NCBI GenBank assembly: GCA_937988885.1
Contig: CALKHR010000154.1
Span: forward strand, 1-64,000
Direction: 5' to 3'
Source of the DNA: an uncultured Roseiflexaceae bacterium
GTDB taxonomy: Bacteria > Chloroflexota > Chloroflexia > Chloroflexales > Roseiflexaceae
Length of the DNA stretch: 64,000 nt
The notes below the pieces were generated by a model. It was given only the letters and a program-made list of their open reading frames with translations. It searched no databases and was not told where the DNA came from. Below, in pieces: positions 55,261 through 64,000 of the stretch. Position 1 is the stretch's first letter, and each line of letters begins with the position of its first letter. Both the position numbers and the translations under genes were made by a program.

Positions 55261-57693
55261 ATGAGTCGCGATCGCATAACCCGCTCAGTCGAGCAGCAGG
55301 CTCACCAAACTGCGCCATCGAACCGCCCACAGATCACTGGCGTTCACCTGTTGTTGCCCGTCGCTGCGGCGATCTTCGCGCTCCTGCTGTTCACGCTGCT
55401 CTACCAACTGCCCGTTACGCATCGCGTCGATATCGGCGGCTACGATGCCGCGTACACCCAGGGTTTTCGCGACCCTCTGCTGGCCAGCGCGCCCGAACTG
55501 CAAGGCTCCGACGGCAGCGCCCGCCCGATCAACGCCAATTCGTACCTGCTCTTTCCGCAGGTAGGCTTGCCTGCGCAACTCACCCTACGCCTGCGCGGCC
55601 CCGACAGCGCCACACCACCCGAGTTGCGTGTCCTGCTCAACAGCAGCAGCGAACTCGCCCAACTCGCGCCCGGCCCAGAGTGGCAGACCGTCACCTTCAC
55701 CATCAACGGTGGGCTGCTCAAACCGAACGATGTGGTGATCGAGCTGCGCAGCGCCGCCGAATCGGGCATCCTGCTAGAGAGCGCCGAGTTTAGCACCAGC
55801 GGCTGGCCTATCACGCCCTACCCTGGCCAGTTGGCCTATGCGATCGTTGCCGCTGTGCTGTGCGCGATTCTGCTCGGCTGGCCCCGAGTGCAGAAGACCC
55901 AAAGCGCGGCGCAGGCCTTACGGACCACCGCAGGCCCCATTGCTCTGGCCATCATCGGCATAGGCATCGCCTTTGTGCTGCTGTACCGCGTGGCGTTGCC
56001 GTATCCCTACCCGATTCGCTCGCTGATGCTGATCTGCGACGCGCTGCTGCTGCTGGCCGTGGTGCTACGCTACGGCCCCGCCATTGCCCGACGCTGGCCG
56101 CGCATCTACGACCTGTTGGCGCTCGGCAGCATTGTCGCGTGGTTGATCGCCATGTTATGGTCGGCCCGCCGCCACGTCACCTTGTCTGTCCCTGGCGTCG
56201 AGAACGACTTCGGCGTGTTCGCCCGTCGCTCCACCCGCCTGTTCGGTATCTTCCAACCCAGTGGCGAATACCCCACTGCCGTCGATGGTGTGCTGCGCGC
56301 CGATGGCTTCTACAACCTTGGCTATCCCTTCCTGCTCTGGTTGCTACGCCCACTCTACCAGGACAACCCGTTCCTGGCCGCACAGCTTATCTCGGCCCTG
56401 AGCGGCGTACTGCTGCTGCTGGCCACCTGGTGGCTCGCGCGGCTCTGGCTTGGCCCTGCCGCAGCACTGCTCGCCACGCTGATCGCGGCGCTCAGCCCGT
56501 TCATAGTGGAATACGGCCTCTACATCGGAACCGATATGCTGTTCGCTGCGTTCTGCACGCTTGCTCTGGCAACGCTGTTACAGGGTCCTAACGGTTCTGC
56601 AAACCTTAATAATGGTTCTGCAAGCCTTCGACATAGCTCAGTATGGTTCACCATCGCAGGCATAGCTGCAGGATTCGCCTTCTTGGTGCGTCATCCTGGC
56701 ATCGTGCTGCTGCCGATCGGCTGGCTTGCGCTGGCTTGGCAGGCCCGATTATCCCTCGACCGCGCAGCATGGCGTAGGCCGATCATCATTTTCAGCGCCG
56801 CCTTTCTCTTGGCAAGCAGCCCGCAACTGATCATCAACCTGCGCGACACCGGGCAACTGCTGTTCAACCAGCAGGCCAAAAATATCTGGCTGTGCGTCTA
56901 CGGGAATTGCGATTGGAGCCGCTGGAACGAGGTGCCCAACACGATCAGCCTACGCGAGGTGGTGCTGCGCGACCCGGGACGCTTCGCGAACAACTGGCTC
57001 ACGAATCTGCGTGGCTTCGTCGGCACAGGAGCCGAGGACACCAGCGAGTTCGGTCGGGCCATCCACCTGCGGCTGCTCGGCTTCCCCGCCAACTGGCTAG
57101 CGCTGGCAGGGCTGCTCGGTTGGCTGTGGCTGCTCGTGCGCAACCTGTTCGGCACGCGCAACATCAATTCGCACAACTCGCCCTGGCGGATCGGCACCCT
57201 GCTCTGCTGGCTGCTGCTCTACACGCTAGGCGTCACGGTCGGCATCCTGCTGCCACGCTTCTTCCTGCCGCTTGTGCCTGTGTACGCTATCGCCGCCGCT
57301 TGGCTGATGATGCGGATAACCGCACAGCTATCGCATCCCGCTGCACAAAGCGTCACACGACAACGCCTCCTGCGCAACGCGCCACTGTTGATCACGATTG
57401 TGCTGCTGTTCTGTTTGCGCAACGGCTTTCGTATCGGCAGCAACTATGTCCTTCAGAATCAACCACCCAGCGAGATCGCTGCGATCCAACTGGTCCAATC
57501 GACCCTTCAACCGACCGATCGGTTGATCGTGCAACTGCCCGCTCGCAGTACCTTAGGCCAATATTCGGCGATCGCGCACTACGTTGTGAACGACCACGGC
57601 GACTATCTGCTCAGCGCCGATGCGCAACCTCCCGCTAACGCGACCGTGGTTGGCACAGCCGGTTCATTCACGCTCTACCGCTTGAACGTATGA
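55261..57693 (+). CDS. GT39-like membrane glycosyltransferase (ArnT/PMT superfamily)
   Basis: This 810-residue protein has one N-terminal helix, an extracytoplasmic beta domain (about 45-185) and then about ten helices of a GT-C fold. The segment YNLGYPFLLWLLRPLYQ and GLYIGTDMLFAAFCTLALA are characteristic of GT39/ArnT-like enzymes, which use polyprenyl-phosphate sugars as donors. A linker at 56585-56635 holds a short direct repeat (GGTTCTGCAA twice) encoding two NGSA units. It overlaps the next gene by 4 bp (ATGA). Confidence 0.82.
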   Translation: MSRDRITRSVEQQAHQTAPSNRPQITGVHLLLPVAAAIFALLLFTLLYQLPVTHRVDIGGYDAAYTQGFRDPLLASAPELQGSDGSARPINANSYLLFPQVGLPAQLTLRLRGPDSATPPELRVLLNSSSELAQLAPGPEWQTVTFTINGGLLKPNDVVIELRSAAESGILLESAEFSTSGWPITPYPGQLAYAIVAAVLCAILLGWPRVQKTQSAAQALRTTAGPIALAIIGIGIAFVLLYRVALPYPYPIRSLMLICDALLLLAVVLRYGPAIARRWPRIYDLLALGSIVAWLIAMLWSARRHVTLSVPGVENDFGVFARRSTRLFGIFQPSGEYPTAVDGVLRADGFYNLGYPFLLWLLRPLYQDNPFLAAQLISALSGVLLLLATWWLARLWLGPAAALLATLIAALSPFIVEYGLYIGTDMLFAAFCTLALATLLQGPNGSANLNNGSASLRHSSVWFTIAGIAAGFAFLVRHPGIVLLPIGWLALAWQARLSLDRAAWRRPIIIFSAAFLLASSPQLIINLRDTGQLLFNQQAKNIWLCVYGNCDWSRWNEVPNTISLREVVLRDPGRFANNWLTNLRGFVGTGAEDTSEFGRAIHLRLLGFPANWLALAGLLGWLWLLVRNLFGTRNINSHNSPWRIGTLLCWLLLYTLGVTVGILLPRFFLPLVPVYAIAAAWLMMRITAQLSHPAAQSVTRQRLLRNAPLLITIVLLFCLRNGFRIGSNYVLQNQPPSEIAAIQLVQSTLQPTDRLIVQLPARSTLGQYSAIAHYVVNDHGDYLLSADAQPPANATVVGTAGSFTLYRLNV

Positions 57694-59858
57694 CAAACAC
57701 CACAAGACATATGCCACAACCTACCCAGGCACGTCCGTCACGCCTTGCCGCTCGCCTGCTGAGCGATGCTTGGGCGCCGCGCTGGCTCGCCGTGCTCGTG
57801 GTCATCGGCATCGCGCTGCGGCTCTGGCTGATCAGCTTCACGCCGCTCGACGCGAGCTACTCCACCGCCGACGACGGCGACTACTACCAGCGCGCCTTTC
57901 GCTTCGCCGTCACGGGGCAGTATATCGACGACGGTTGGCTCATTCGACCGCCGCTCCACACGATGTTCTTCGCCTTCTGGATTCGCGTTGGCCTGCTGCT
58001 GGGCCAACCGCTGCTGGGCATCACGCTGATCCAATTGGCCCAAACGGTGCTGGGCGGACTCAACATCCTGCTCGGCTACGGCATCGCGCGGCGCCTGTTC
58101 GCAAACGCGCGAGCGGGCCTGCTGTTCGCCGCCTTCCACGCGATCTGGTTCCCGTTCGTCGAACAACCCTCGGTGCTGTTTAGCGAACTGCTCTATCTGT
58201 TCCTGTTCCAATTGCACTACTGGCTGCTGCTGCGCTTCGACGCCAACAATCGCTACCGCGACCTGGCGCTCTCCGGCCTCGCGCTTGGCGCCGCTGCGCT
58301 CACCCGCTCGCCAGCGCTCTACTCGCTGGCCTTCGTGGCGATCTGGATGTTCTTCCGTCCCTCGACACAAAGCACGGGCACGCTCTGGCAGCAGATCTGG
58401 CAACGCTTCATCGTGGCGCTCCGCCCCACCATCGCGATCGCGCTCTGCTGCATCGTCATCGTTGCGCCCTGGACGATCCGCAACTACATCACCTACCAGA
58501 GCTTCATCCCCATCGACACGCTCGGCCAGATCAACCTCTGGCTCGACCTTGATGCCGTGGATCAGCGCAACGTGCATATCGCCGAACTGCGCAACATGCC
58601 GCAGGCCGAACGGGCAGGCTACGCGATGGCTCGCGCCCGCGAGATCCTGGCAGCCGACCCGCTCCGGCCATTCAATGGCATCAGCATGACCTTCCTGCAT
58701 ATCTGGAAGGCCCAATACATCGAAGATTTCTTCATCAAGCAGAGTTTCTTCACGCGCCCGCTCCGCGAAACCGCCGCGCTCGGGCTCTTCGGCGACCTGC
58801 TCTGGTTCGTCTACACGCTCGCCGGACTCGTGGTGTTGGCGGGCCGTCCCCGCGAGGGCTGGCACAACCGCCTGTTCGTCCTGGCTTGGCTGGCCTACTC
58901 GCTCGTCACCGTGCTCGTCTTCCACGTGGAGCCTCGCTACCTGCTGCCGATCTGGACGCTCATCGCGCTTTACGGCGCTGGAGGCCTGGCACAACTGCGG
59001 AGCGAAACCTTTGCTGGCCCACGCTGGGTGCAGGCGCTGCAGGGCGCAGCCGCGCTCGCCTTTGTAGTGCTGGTTGTGAGCTACCGCAACTACCCGCAGG
59101 TGCTTAGCACAGGCTTCGCCCGCGAACGAGCGATCATCGCGGGAGAGCGCGCCTACGCCCAGAACGACTACATCGCCGCCGAACGACACTTCCGCGAAGC
59201 GCTGGCCGCACAGCCCAACTTCGTCGATGCCAAGATCAGCCTCGCACTCGCGCTCGATGCTCAAGGACGCCTCGACGAAGCCCGCGCCGTCATTGCCGAG
59301 GGCGGAGCACGCCGCGCCGATCTGCTGCGTGGCGCGTTGGCCGTGCGCGCGGGCGAACCACAGGGCATGAGTTCGCTGCTCACCCGCGTTGAAGCCAGCG
59401 CAGGCGAGGACATCCAAGCCTGGGCGCTCGCATCGCTGCGCTCGCCCGCCATCCGCGAGCTGCACCTGGGCGATTGGCGCGACATCGGCTACATCGCCGG
59501 ATTCAACCGCCCCGAACAAGCGCCCGATGGCACCTTCCGCTGGCTGCGCGACCGAGGAAAAATCGCCTTTCATGTCGATGAACCGTTCAAGGCGGGCGAT
59601 ACCATCGTGCTGCGGCTTGCTGGCGGCCAACCGAGCGAAACACCGCTCACCATACGGATCGGCGAGACCACCTACCAGATCAACGTGCTCGGCGGAATGT
59701 GGCGCAGCTACCACCTTCCTGTGCCCGACCATCTGATCGGGCAGCAGTATCTCGCGCTCGATCTCCAGGCACCCGCATTCGTTCCGGCGTATATCGACCC
59801 AAACAGCGACGATCTACGAGTATTAAGCGTGCGGGTTAGCGATATACGCATCGACTAG
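57690..59858 (+). CDS. GT39-like membrane glycosyltransferase with TPR and beta domain
   Basis: This 722-residue protein has a GT-C membrane region of about ten helices; ADDGDYYQRAFRFAVTG, with its acidic pair in the first outer loop, is the likely catalytic region. A TPR-like segment follows (ERAYAQNDYIAAERHFREAL and the next), then a C-terminal beta domain. The start overlaps the stop of the upstream gene, so the two are translationally coupled. It probably glycosylates an envelope lipid or protein using a polyprenyl-linked sugar made by the GT2 enzyme encoded downstream. Confidence 0.82.
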   Translation: MTNTTRHMPQPTQARPSRLAARLLSDAWAPRWLAVLVVIGIALRLWLISFTPLDASYSTADDGDYYQRAFRFAVTGQYIDDGWLIRPPLHTMFFAFWIRVGLLLGQPLLGITLIQLAQTVLGGLNILLGYGIARRLFANARAGLLFAAFHAIWFPFVEQPSVLFSELLYLFLFQLHYWLLLRFDANNRYRDLALSGLALGAAALTRSPALYSLAFVAIWMFFRPSTQSTGTLWQQIWQRFIVALRPTIAIALCCIVIVAPWTIRNYITYQSFIPIDTLGQINLWLDLDAVDQRNVHIAELRNMPQAERAGYAMARAREILAADPLRPFNGISMTFLHIWKAQYIEDFFIKQSFFTRPLRETAALGLFGDLLWFVYTLAGLVVLAGRPREGWHNRLFVLAWLAYSLVTVLVFHVEPRYLLPIWTLIALYGAGGLAQLRSETFAGPRWVQALQGAAALAFVVLVVSYRNYPQVLSTGFARERAIIAGERAYAQNDYIAAERHFREALAAQPNFVDAKISLALALDAQGRLDEARAVIAEGGARRADLLRGALAVRAGEPQGMSSLLTRVEASAGEDIQAWALASLRSPAIRELHLGDWRDIGYIAGFNRPEQAPDGTFRWLRDRGKIAFHVDEPFKAGDTIVLRLAGGQPSETPLTIRIGETTYQINVLGGMWRSYHLPVPDHLIGQQYLALDLQAPAFVPAYIDPNSDDLRVLSVRVSDIRID

Positions 59859-59863
59859 TCATG

Positions 59864-59869
59864 TATAAT
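59864..59869 (+). promoter_or_regulatory. -10 element for the thrH-GT2-flippase operon
   Basis: A consensus TATAAT lies 5 bp after the preceding stop. The -35 position (GATATA at 59841-59846, 17-bp spacing) is weak. It would give a leader of about 70 nt before the TTG start. Confidence 0.5.
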
Positions 59870-59947
59870 GGAGTGGAGCAGCAACGTTCCCATACAACGC
59901 CCAACCAAACCTTGCTGCACGCTGATACCGAAGATAAGGAGTCCACG

Positions 59948-60568
59948 TTGATTCGCCAACCAACCATATTAGCAAGCGATCTCGAAGGTGTACTTGTTCC
60001 AGAGATCTGGATCGCCGTTGCCGAAAAAACCGGCATCGAACAACTGCGTCTCACCACCCGCGATATCCCCGACTACGATCAACTCATGCGTGGACGCCTC
60101 CAGATTCTGCGTGATAATGGCCTCAAGCTCAGCGACATCCAGGATGTGATCGACACCATCGATCCACTCCCTGGCGCGCTTGAATTTTTGAACTGGGTGC
60201 GCACACAGATTCAAGTCGTCATCCTATCGGATACCTTCTACGAATTTGCCGCACCACTGATGCGCAAACTCGGCTACCCGACCCTGTTCTGCAACTCGCT
60301 CGAAGTCAACACCGAGGATCAAATCACTGGCTATCGTATGCGCCAGATGGATGGCAAGCGCCACTCAGTCGTCGCATTTAAATCGCTCCAATTCCGCGTC
60401 CTCGCGGTGGGCGATTCCTATAACGACACCACTATGCTCGGCACCGCCGATCACGGCTTCTTCTTCCGGCCACCCGAGCAAATCGTGGCAGAGTTTCCGC
60501 AATTCCCAGTCGTACGCGAATACGACGCATTGAAAGCCCACATCCAGAAGGTTCTCGATGGCAATTGA
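59948..60568 (+). CDS. thrH: Phosphoserine phosphatase / homoserine phosphotransferase ThrH
   Basis: This 206-residue HAD-family enzyme matches ThrH closely in length and motifs: DLEGVLVPEIWIA with Asp-x-Glu in motif I, TTRDIPDYDQLM, ILSDTFYEF and AVGDSYNDTTML. ThrH removes phosphate from phosphoserine and can transfer it to homoserine. The start is TTG at 59948: AAGGAG (59936-59941) is 6 nt upstream, while an ATG at 59861 would add 29 unconserved residues and overlap the -10 element. Its end overlaps the GT2 gene by 11 bp. Confidence 0.9.
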   Translation: MIRQPTILASDLEGVLVPEIWIAVAEKTGIEQLRLTTRDIPDYDQLMRGRLQILRDNGLKLSDIQDVIDTIDPLPGALEFLNWVRTQIQVVILSDTFYEFAAPLMRKLGYPTLFCNSLEVNTEDQITGYRMRQMDGKRHSVVAFKSLQFRVLAVGDSYNDTTMLGTADHGFFFRPPEQIVAEFPQFPVVREYDALKAHIQKVLDGN

Positions 60569-61478
60569 TACCACAACCGCGCCAGAAACGGCATCAACCA
60601 AAAACCAATGGCCGTTCAGCATCAGCATCGTCATCCCGGCCTTCAACGAGGAGCACACCATCGCCCGCGTCATCCACGACGTGCGCGCGCAGTGCCCCGA
60701 CGCTGAAATCATCGTCGTCGATGACTACTCACAGGATGCGACTGCCGAAAAAGCCCGTGCCGCCGGCGCTCGTGTGATCAGCCGCCCCTACAACCTCGGC
60801 AACGGCGCCGGGGTTAAAACAGGGGTGCGCGCCGCCACAGGCGATGTCATCGTCGTCATCGACGGCGACGGCCAACACGATCCCAAAGACATCCCACGGC
60901 TGCTGCAACATATCGAACACTACGACATGGTCATCGCCACGCGCCCGGATCGCAACAGCCAGCAAAACACCATCCGCTGGCTGGGCAACCAAGCGCTCAA
61001 CATGTTCGGCAGCTATCTCGTGCAGATGGAGATGAAAGATCTCACCTCGGGCTTTCGCGCCATCCGACGCAGCGCACTGCTCGACCTGCTGCACCTGCTG
61101 CCCAACAAATTCGGCTGGCCAGTCACCGCCGCGCTCGCCTTCGCCACCGCAGGCTACCACATCCGCTTCGAACCGATCACCATGCGCAAACGCGAAGCCG
61201 GCAAAAGCACGCATAAACTCTTTCGCAATGGCGTCAGCAAAGGGCTCATCATCCTACGCATGGTCACGCTATTCAGCCCATTGCGCATCTTCTTCCCGCT
61301 CTTTATCCTGCTCGAAGCACTCGCGCTGATCGCCTATCTCTGGTCGGTAGCACGTGGCGACCCGTGGCTCCACCTGCCAGCATCAACCGTCATGTTCTTC
61401 CTTGGCGGGATCGTCGTCTTCTTATTCGGCCTCATCTCCGAACAAATCGCGAGCCTGCGCTTCAAAGGGCCAGAATAA
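60558..61478 (+). CDS. Polyprenyl-phosphate glycosyltransferase (GT2, DPM1/DolP-mannose synthase-like)
   Basis: This 306-residue GT2 enzyme has the motifs VIPAFNEEHTI, VDDYSQD and DGDGQHDP (metal-binding), and two C-terminal membrane helices. The KREAGKSTHK segment resembles that of polyprenyl-phosphate mannose or glucose synthases. It makes lipid-linked sugar for GT-C transferases. The start lies inside thrH. It is followed by a flippase-like gene, which would turn the lipid-linked sugar outward. Confidence 0.87.
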   Translation: MAIDTTTAPETASTKNQWPFSISIVIPAFNEEHTIARVIHDVRAQCPDAEIIVVDDYSQDATAEKARAAGARVISRPYNLGNGAGVKTGVRAATGDVIVVIDGDGQHDPKDIPRLLQHIEHYDMVIATRPDRNSQQNTIRWLGNQALNMFGSYLVQMEMKDLTSGFRAIRRSALLDLLHLLPNKFGWPVTAALAFATAGYHIRFEPITMRKREAGKSTHKLFRNGVSKGLIILRMVTLFSPLRIFFPLFILLEALALIAYLWSVARGDPWLHLPASTVMFFLGGIVVFLFGLISEQIASLRFKGPE

Positions 61479-61495
61479 ACACTGCAAGGCTGTGC

Positions 61496-62533
61496 ATGAC
61501 CACCAACGCACCGAAAAACACGTTGCTAAAAACCTCAATACGCTGGATGCTCCGCCTGATCGGGCCCGCCATCCTAGCGTATTTCCTGTATACAACCGAT
61601 TTTCGCCAACTCATCGCGCACCTGCTGAATGTCAACTGGGTGCCAGTGCTGATATCGCTCGCCCTCTACCTGCCGTTCATCGTTGTCAAATCGTGGCGCT
61701 GGAACATGATTATGACCGACCTCGGCATGCAAGCGCCACCGCTCACCTACTCCTCGATCCTCTACATGATCGGCCTATTCATCGGCGGCGCAACCCCGGG
61801 GCAATCTGGCGATTTCATCAAAGCCTGGTACCTGCGCGAACGGGGCCAAGCCCTCGCACCCGCCCTGTTCAGCATCCTGCTGGATCGGCTGTTCGACTTC
61901 ATGATCATGGCGCTGCTCAGCCTGTGGGGCCTGATCGCCTTCCTGCAAGCCTTCCCAGCCGAACACCAACCAAGCATCCTATTTGGCACACTCGGCTTCA
62001 CAGCGCTCATCCTCATCATCACACCCGTGCTGATGGTGCGCCGTCCGCGCGAGCTGATGATGTCGTACGTGCTGCGCATCACCCCAAAAGGTCTGCGCCC
62101 CAAGCTCGAACACCTGCGCAAGCAGTTTCACAGCCTCGATCTCAAGCTGCCGCTGTTCGGCAAACTCTTCTTCGCCACCATGCTCTCGGCCACCTCCACC
62201 ATGGTGCGCCTCTGGCTGCTGTTCCTCGCCATGCAGATCAACATCCCGCTCCTGCCCATGGTCACCGTCATGGCGCTCATCTCGATCCTGCAGGCCCTCC
62301 CGATCAGCATCTCAGGGGCGGGCGTCCGCGAAGTGCCGATGATCGCCCTGCTGGCCTCATACGGCTACACACAAGAACAAGCGATCGGCCTCTCGGTGCT
62401 GTTCCTACTGATCAACATCGAACACATCCTGATCGGCTTCCTTGTCTCGCTACGCTACCCACTCGGCCAAACCCCACCCGCCGATTTGGCCGCACTGCAA
62501 AGCGAAGGATTGCCAGATGACAAAACTCAGTAA
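61496..62533 (+). CDS. Flippase-like/LPG synthase TM-domain membrane protein (AglD/UPF0104 type)
   Basis: This 345-residue protein has about eight membrane helices. The segments WRWNMIMTDLGMQ, IGGATPGQSGDFIKAWYL and ISISGAGVREVPMIALL are typical of the lysylphosphatidylglycerol synthase TM / UPF0104 group, often linked to lipid-linked sugar flipping or transfer. ATG 61496 has AAGG 6 nt upstream and gives the usual family start. Its last codons overlap the start of the next gene. Confidence 0.85.
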   Translation: MTTNAPKNTLLKTSIRWMLRLIGPAILAYFLYTTDFRQLIAHLLNVNWVPVLISLALYLPFIVVKSWRWNMIMTDLGMQAPPLTYSSILYMIGLFIGGATPGQSGDFIKAWYLRERGQALAPALFSILLDRLFDFMIMALLSLWGLIAFLQAFPAEHQPSILFGTLGFTALILIITPVLMVRRPRELMMSYVLRITPKGLRPKLEHLRKQFHSLDLKLPLFGKLFFATMLSATSTMVRLWLLFLAMQINIPLLPMVTVMALISILQALPISISGAGVREVPMIALLASYGYTQEQAIGLSVLFLLINIEHILIGFLVSLRYPLGQTPPADLAALQSEGLPDDKTQ

Positions 62534-62960
62534 CACAATGACGACACACATCAACAAACCCGCGCTCATCGGCCTCCTGATCGCGCTGATGATGCTGCTC
62601 GTCTCCTGCGGCGGCAGCCTTCAACAAGGCTACACAACACAGACGCTCGAAACCAACGGCTTCACCTTCACCTACGAGCATCCCGAAACCGCCGACATGC
62701 TCAAAGACTACGACCTGTTCATCCCCATCACCGATGCCGATGGCAAGCCTGTCGATCAGGCCACCGTCTTTCTCGATCTCACCATGCCCGCCATGTACAT
62801 GCCGCCCCAGCAACCCATCGCTGAAGCACTCGGCAACGGGCGCTACCGCGTCTCAACCCTCTTCACCATGGAGGGCGAATGGCACGTACATGCCCACGCG
62901 ATCATCAACGGCACCACCCAAACCGTCACCTTCAACCAAAACGTCGCCTACCAAGAGTGA
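62517..62960 (+). CDS. YtkA/FixH-like lipoprotein
   Basis: This 147-residue lipoprotein has a signal peptide ending LLVSCG and a small beta domain with LFIPITDADGKPVDQATV, LTMPAMYMPPQ and GEWHVHAH, resembling the YtkA-like domain. The Met-rich turn (MPAMYM) and following HVHAH suggest possible copper binding. AAGGA lies 7 nt before the ATG, and the start overlaps the flippase-like gene by 17 bp, so it belongs to the glycosylation operon. A direct role there is not evident. Confidence 0.75.
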   Translation: MTKLSNTMTTHINKPALIGLLIALMMLLVSCGGSLQQGYTTQTLETNGFTFTYEHPETADMLKDYDLFIPITDADGKPVDQATVFLDLTMPAMYMPPQQPIAEALGNGRYRVSTLFTMEGEWHVHAHAIINGTTQTVTFNQNVAYQE

Positions 62961-62966
62961 CCCTCA

Positions 62967-62990
62967 GGAGATGTGAGCGGGCACATCTCC
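62967..62990 (+). terminator. Hairpin after the YtkA-like gene
   Basis: GGAGATGTG (62967-62975) pairs with CACATCTCC (62982-62990) over a 6-nt loop directly after the stop. No T-run follows; a T7 occurs further on near 63020. Confidence 0.5.
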
Positions 62991-63551
62991 CAAGTAGCAT
63001 ATCACTCATACAAACCCCTTTTTTTGGCAAAAAAGAGCCAACCGCGATCGAAGCGCCCGTCGCTGCGGGCGAACAACGTCGTGTACAACGTGTGCGCGCT
63101 CGGACAGGATGTGGCGCTGCGCGCCAAAACGCGCGCCGCCCCTCGCGCGGCCTCCCAATACCCACAATGCCACCAACGAAGCCCACGACGTCCCACCATA
63201 TCCCATCACTCTATCCACATCCAAATGCCCATTTTGTATCAAAAAGATTACTTTTACACAAAAAAATCTTACCGATACAGATCAAAACTTTTTTAATCCA
63301 CATAATTCAACAAACAGCGCAGACTTAAACAAATCGACCTTCTAAACATCTCATATTCCTCCGCATCAACCAATAAGCGACTTCATTACAACAGTTCGTT
63401 ATCTCTTCACAATATGCTAAGCGGCATATAGAGAGTACAGTCAACTAGCAGATGTAAACAACAACCTTTCAAATATATACTAGCTCATACATTTCAAGAA
63501 CCCTGGCCCTGGTACAACCTAACACGGCATTTTTATCAAAGAGGCAACCTA
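62991..63551. other. Gene-free region before the DUF11 protein
   Basis: About 560 bp without a convincing gene. The first part (63040-63200) is GC-rich with short inverted repeats (GCGCCCG/CGGGCG near 63053-63073). The rest is AT-rich with A and T runs. Several short ORFs on both strands lack ribosome sites. The GC-rich block may be the remnant of a gene or a repeat, but nothing was recognised. Confidence 0.5.
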
Positions 63552-64000
63552 ATGAACCTTTCCGCATGCAAACACTCTTGGCTATACATCAGTTGTATCG
63601 GTATCACCTGCCTCATTCTGGCAATGTTCAGCGCACAACCCGCGTTCAGCGCACCAATGGCAGTCCTCACCCCCGAACACGAACCATTCCCATCGGCCAC
63701 CACATCGAACAACAATCGCGGCCAAGCAGCACCACCTGCAGCCTTAACCCCAAGCGCCGAGCCTGCGACCCCGTTGCCTCCCACCGCCACGCCCGAGCCC
63801 GAACCTACACCTGAGCCAGAGCCCGAAGCTACCGCCACCCCCGAACCCGAGACCGAAGCCACATCGGAGCCGAATCGCCCCTCGGAGCGAGCTGATCCGC
63901 GCATCCACAAAACCGTCGATCGTAGCGACGTTCAGATCGGCGATATCATCAACTTCACGCTGCTCGTCAGCAACAGCGGCGGCGAAACAGCTAAAAACGT
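63552..64000 (+). CDS. Secreted DUF11-repeat surface protein (3' truncated)
   Basis: ATG 63552 opens a frame that runs off the window end (149 complete codons). It encodes a signal peptide ending near AQPAFSA, a low-complexity Pro/Glu/Thr/Ala linker (about 45-115), and the beginning of a DUF11-type repeat: IHKTVDRSDVQIGDIINFTL and then LVSNSGGETAKNV. DUF11 proteins are long cell-surface or adhesin-like proteins. A GAGG lies about 9 nt upstream of the ATG. The call depends on sequence beyond the window for length and domain number. Confidence 0.75.
   Translation, partial: MNLSACKHSWLYISCIGITCLILAMFSAQPAFSAPMAVLTPEHEPFPSATTSNNNRGQAAPPAALTPSAEPATPLPPTATPEPEPTPEPEPEATATPEPETEATSEPNRPSERADPRIHKTVDRSDVQIGDIINFTLLVSNSGGETAKN

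Noticed and set aside
57738..59732. 664-codon ORF opposite the second GT39-like gene
   Set aside because: Antisense shadow; the plus-strand frame has membrane helices, coupling to the previous gene and a TPR segment.

Overview
The window looks like a chromosomal stretch of a Chloroflexota bacterium, probably class Chloroflexia. The reasons are moderately high GC, a complete alternative complex III (ActABCDEF) operon, Ala/Pro/Thr-rich lipoprotein linkers, membrane-anchored tandem L7/L12-type domains, very large GT-C glycosyltransferases with extra C-terminal domains, and a DUF11 surface protein. The genus cannot be fixed from sequence alone. Both strands are densely coded. There is no rRNA, CRISPR array, transposase or prophage gene.

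Layout. 1-210: a 21-bp tandem repeat at the end of a truncated ORF. 491-6098: a nucleoside-type ABC importer (BMP lipoprotein, double ATPase, two permeases) behind a long structured leader with a possible leader peptide and a hairpin over the ribosome binding site, ending in a clear terminator. 6310-10029: a three-copy L7/L12-domain membrane protein, a RocB-like M20 peptidase and a convergent sugar-binding lipoprotein. 10245-12634: an MBL-fold hydrolase, then a thioredoxin / CsoR-CstR-type repressor / flavin reductase operon behind a promoter with an ATACCC-N5-GGGTAT operator. 12806-15844: an ArsR repressor with a zinc-type alpha5 site, an SDR and an alpha/beta hydrolase, divergent from an aldo/keto reductase. 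15952-17079: a P1 (DmpA) peptidase.

17208-24962 is the minus-strand actABCDEF operon, which oxidises quinol and passes electrons to periplasmic carriers. It has no adjacent oxidase and no recognised actG. 25567-32190 holds a SelA-like PLP enzyme, a membrane protein with a duplicated D-x3-H-R-T / SPPH motif, a tail-anchored TPR protein, an HD-domain phosphohydrolase, a D-threonine-aldolase-like PLP enzyme and an M24 peptidase. tRNA-Gln and tRNA-Leu follow. 32677-34594 encodes two overlapping SPFH proteins. 35213-40214 holds HtpX, TerC, a NarL-type two-component pair and a stress protein behind a consensus-like sigma-54 promoter. 40553-49197 encodes secreted or envelope hydrolases: a GH5-like lipoprotein, a tricorn protease homologue, oligoendopeptidase F and a site-2 protease.

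49342-51437 holds a flavin reductase, an EamA exporter and an HU protein. 51735-62960 is an envelope glycosylation block. A giant GT-C protein is coupled to a 5-hydroxyisourate hydrolase on the minus strand. On the plus strand are two GT39-like transferases, ThrH (TTG start), a polyprenyl-phosphate GT2, a flippase-like protein and a YtkA-like lipoprotein. The window ends inside a secreted DUF11 protein.

Most starts were re-chosen from the longest ORF using visible Shine-Dalgarno sequences. All functional calls rest on reading motifs by eye; no database search was run.
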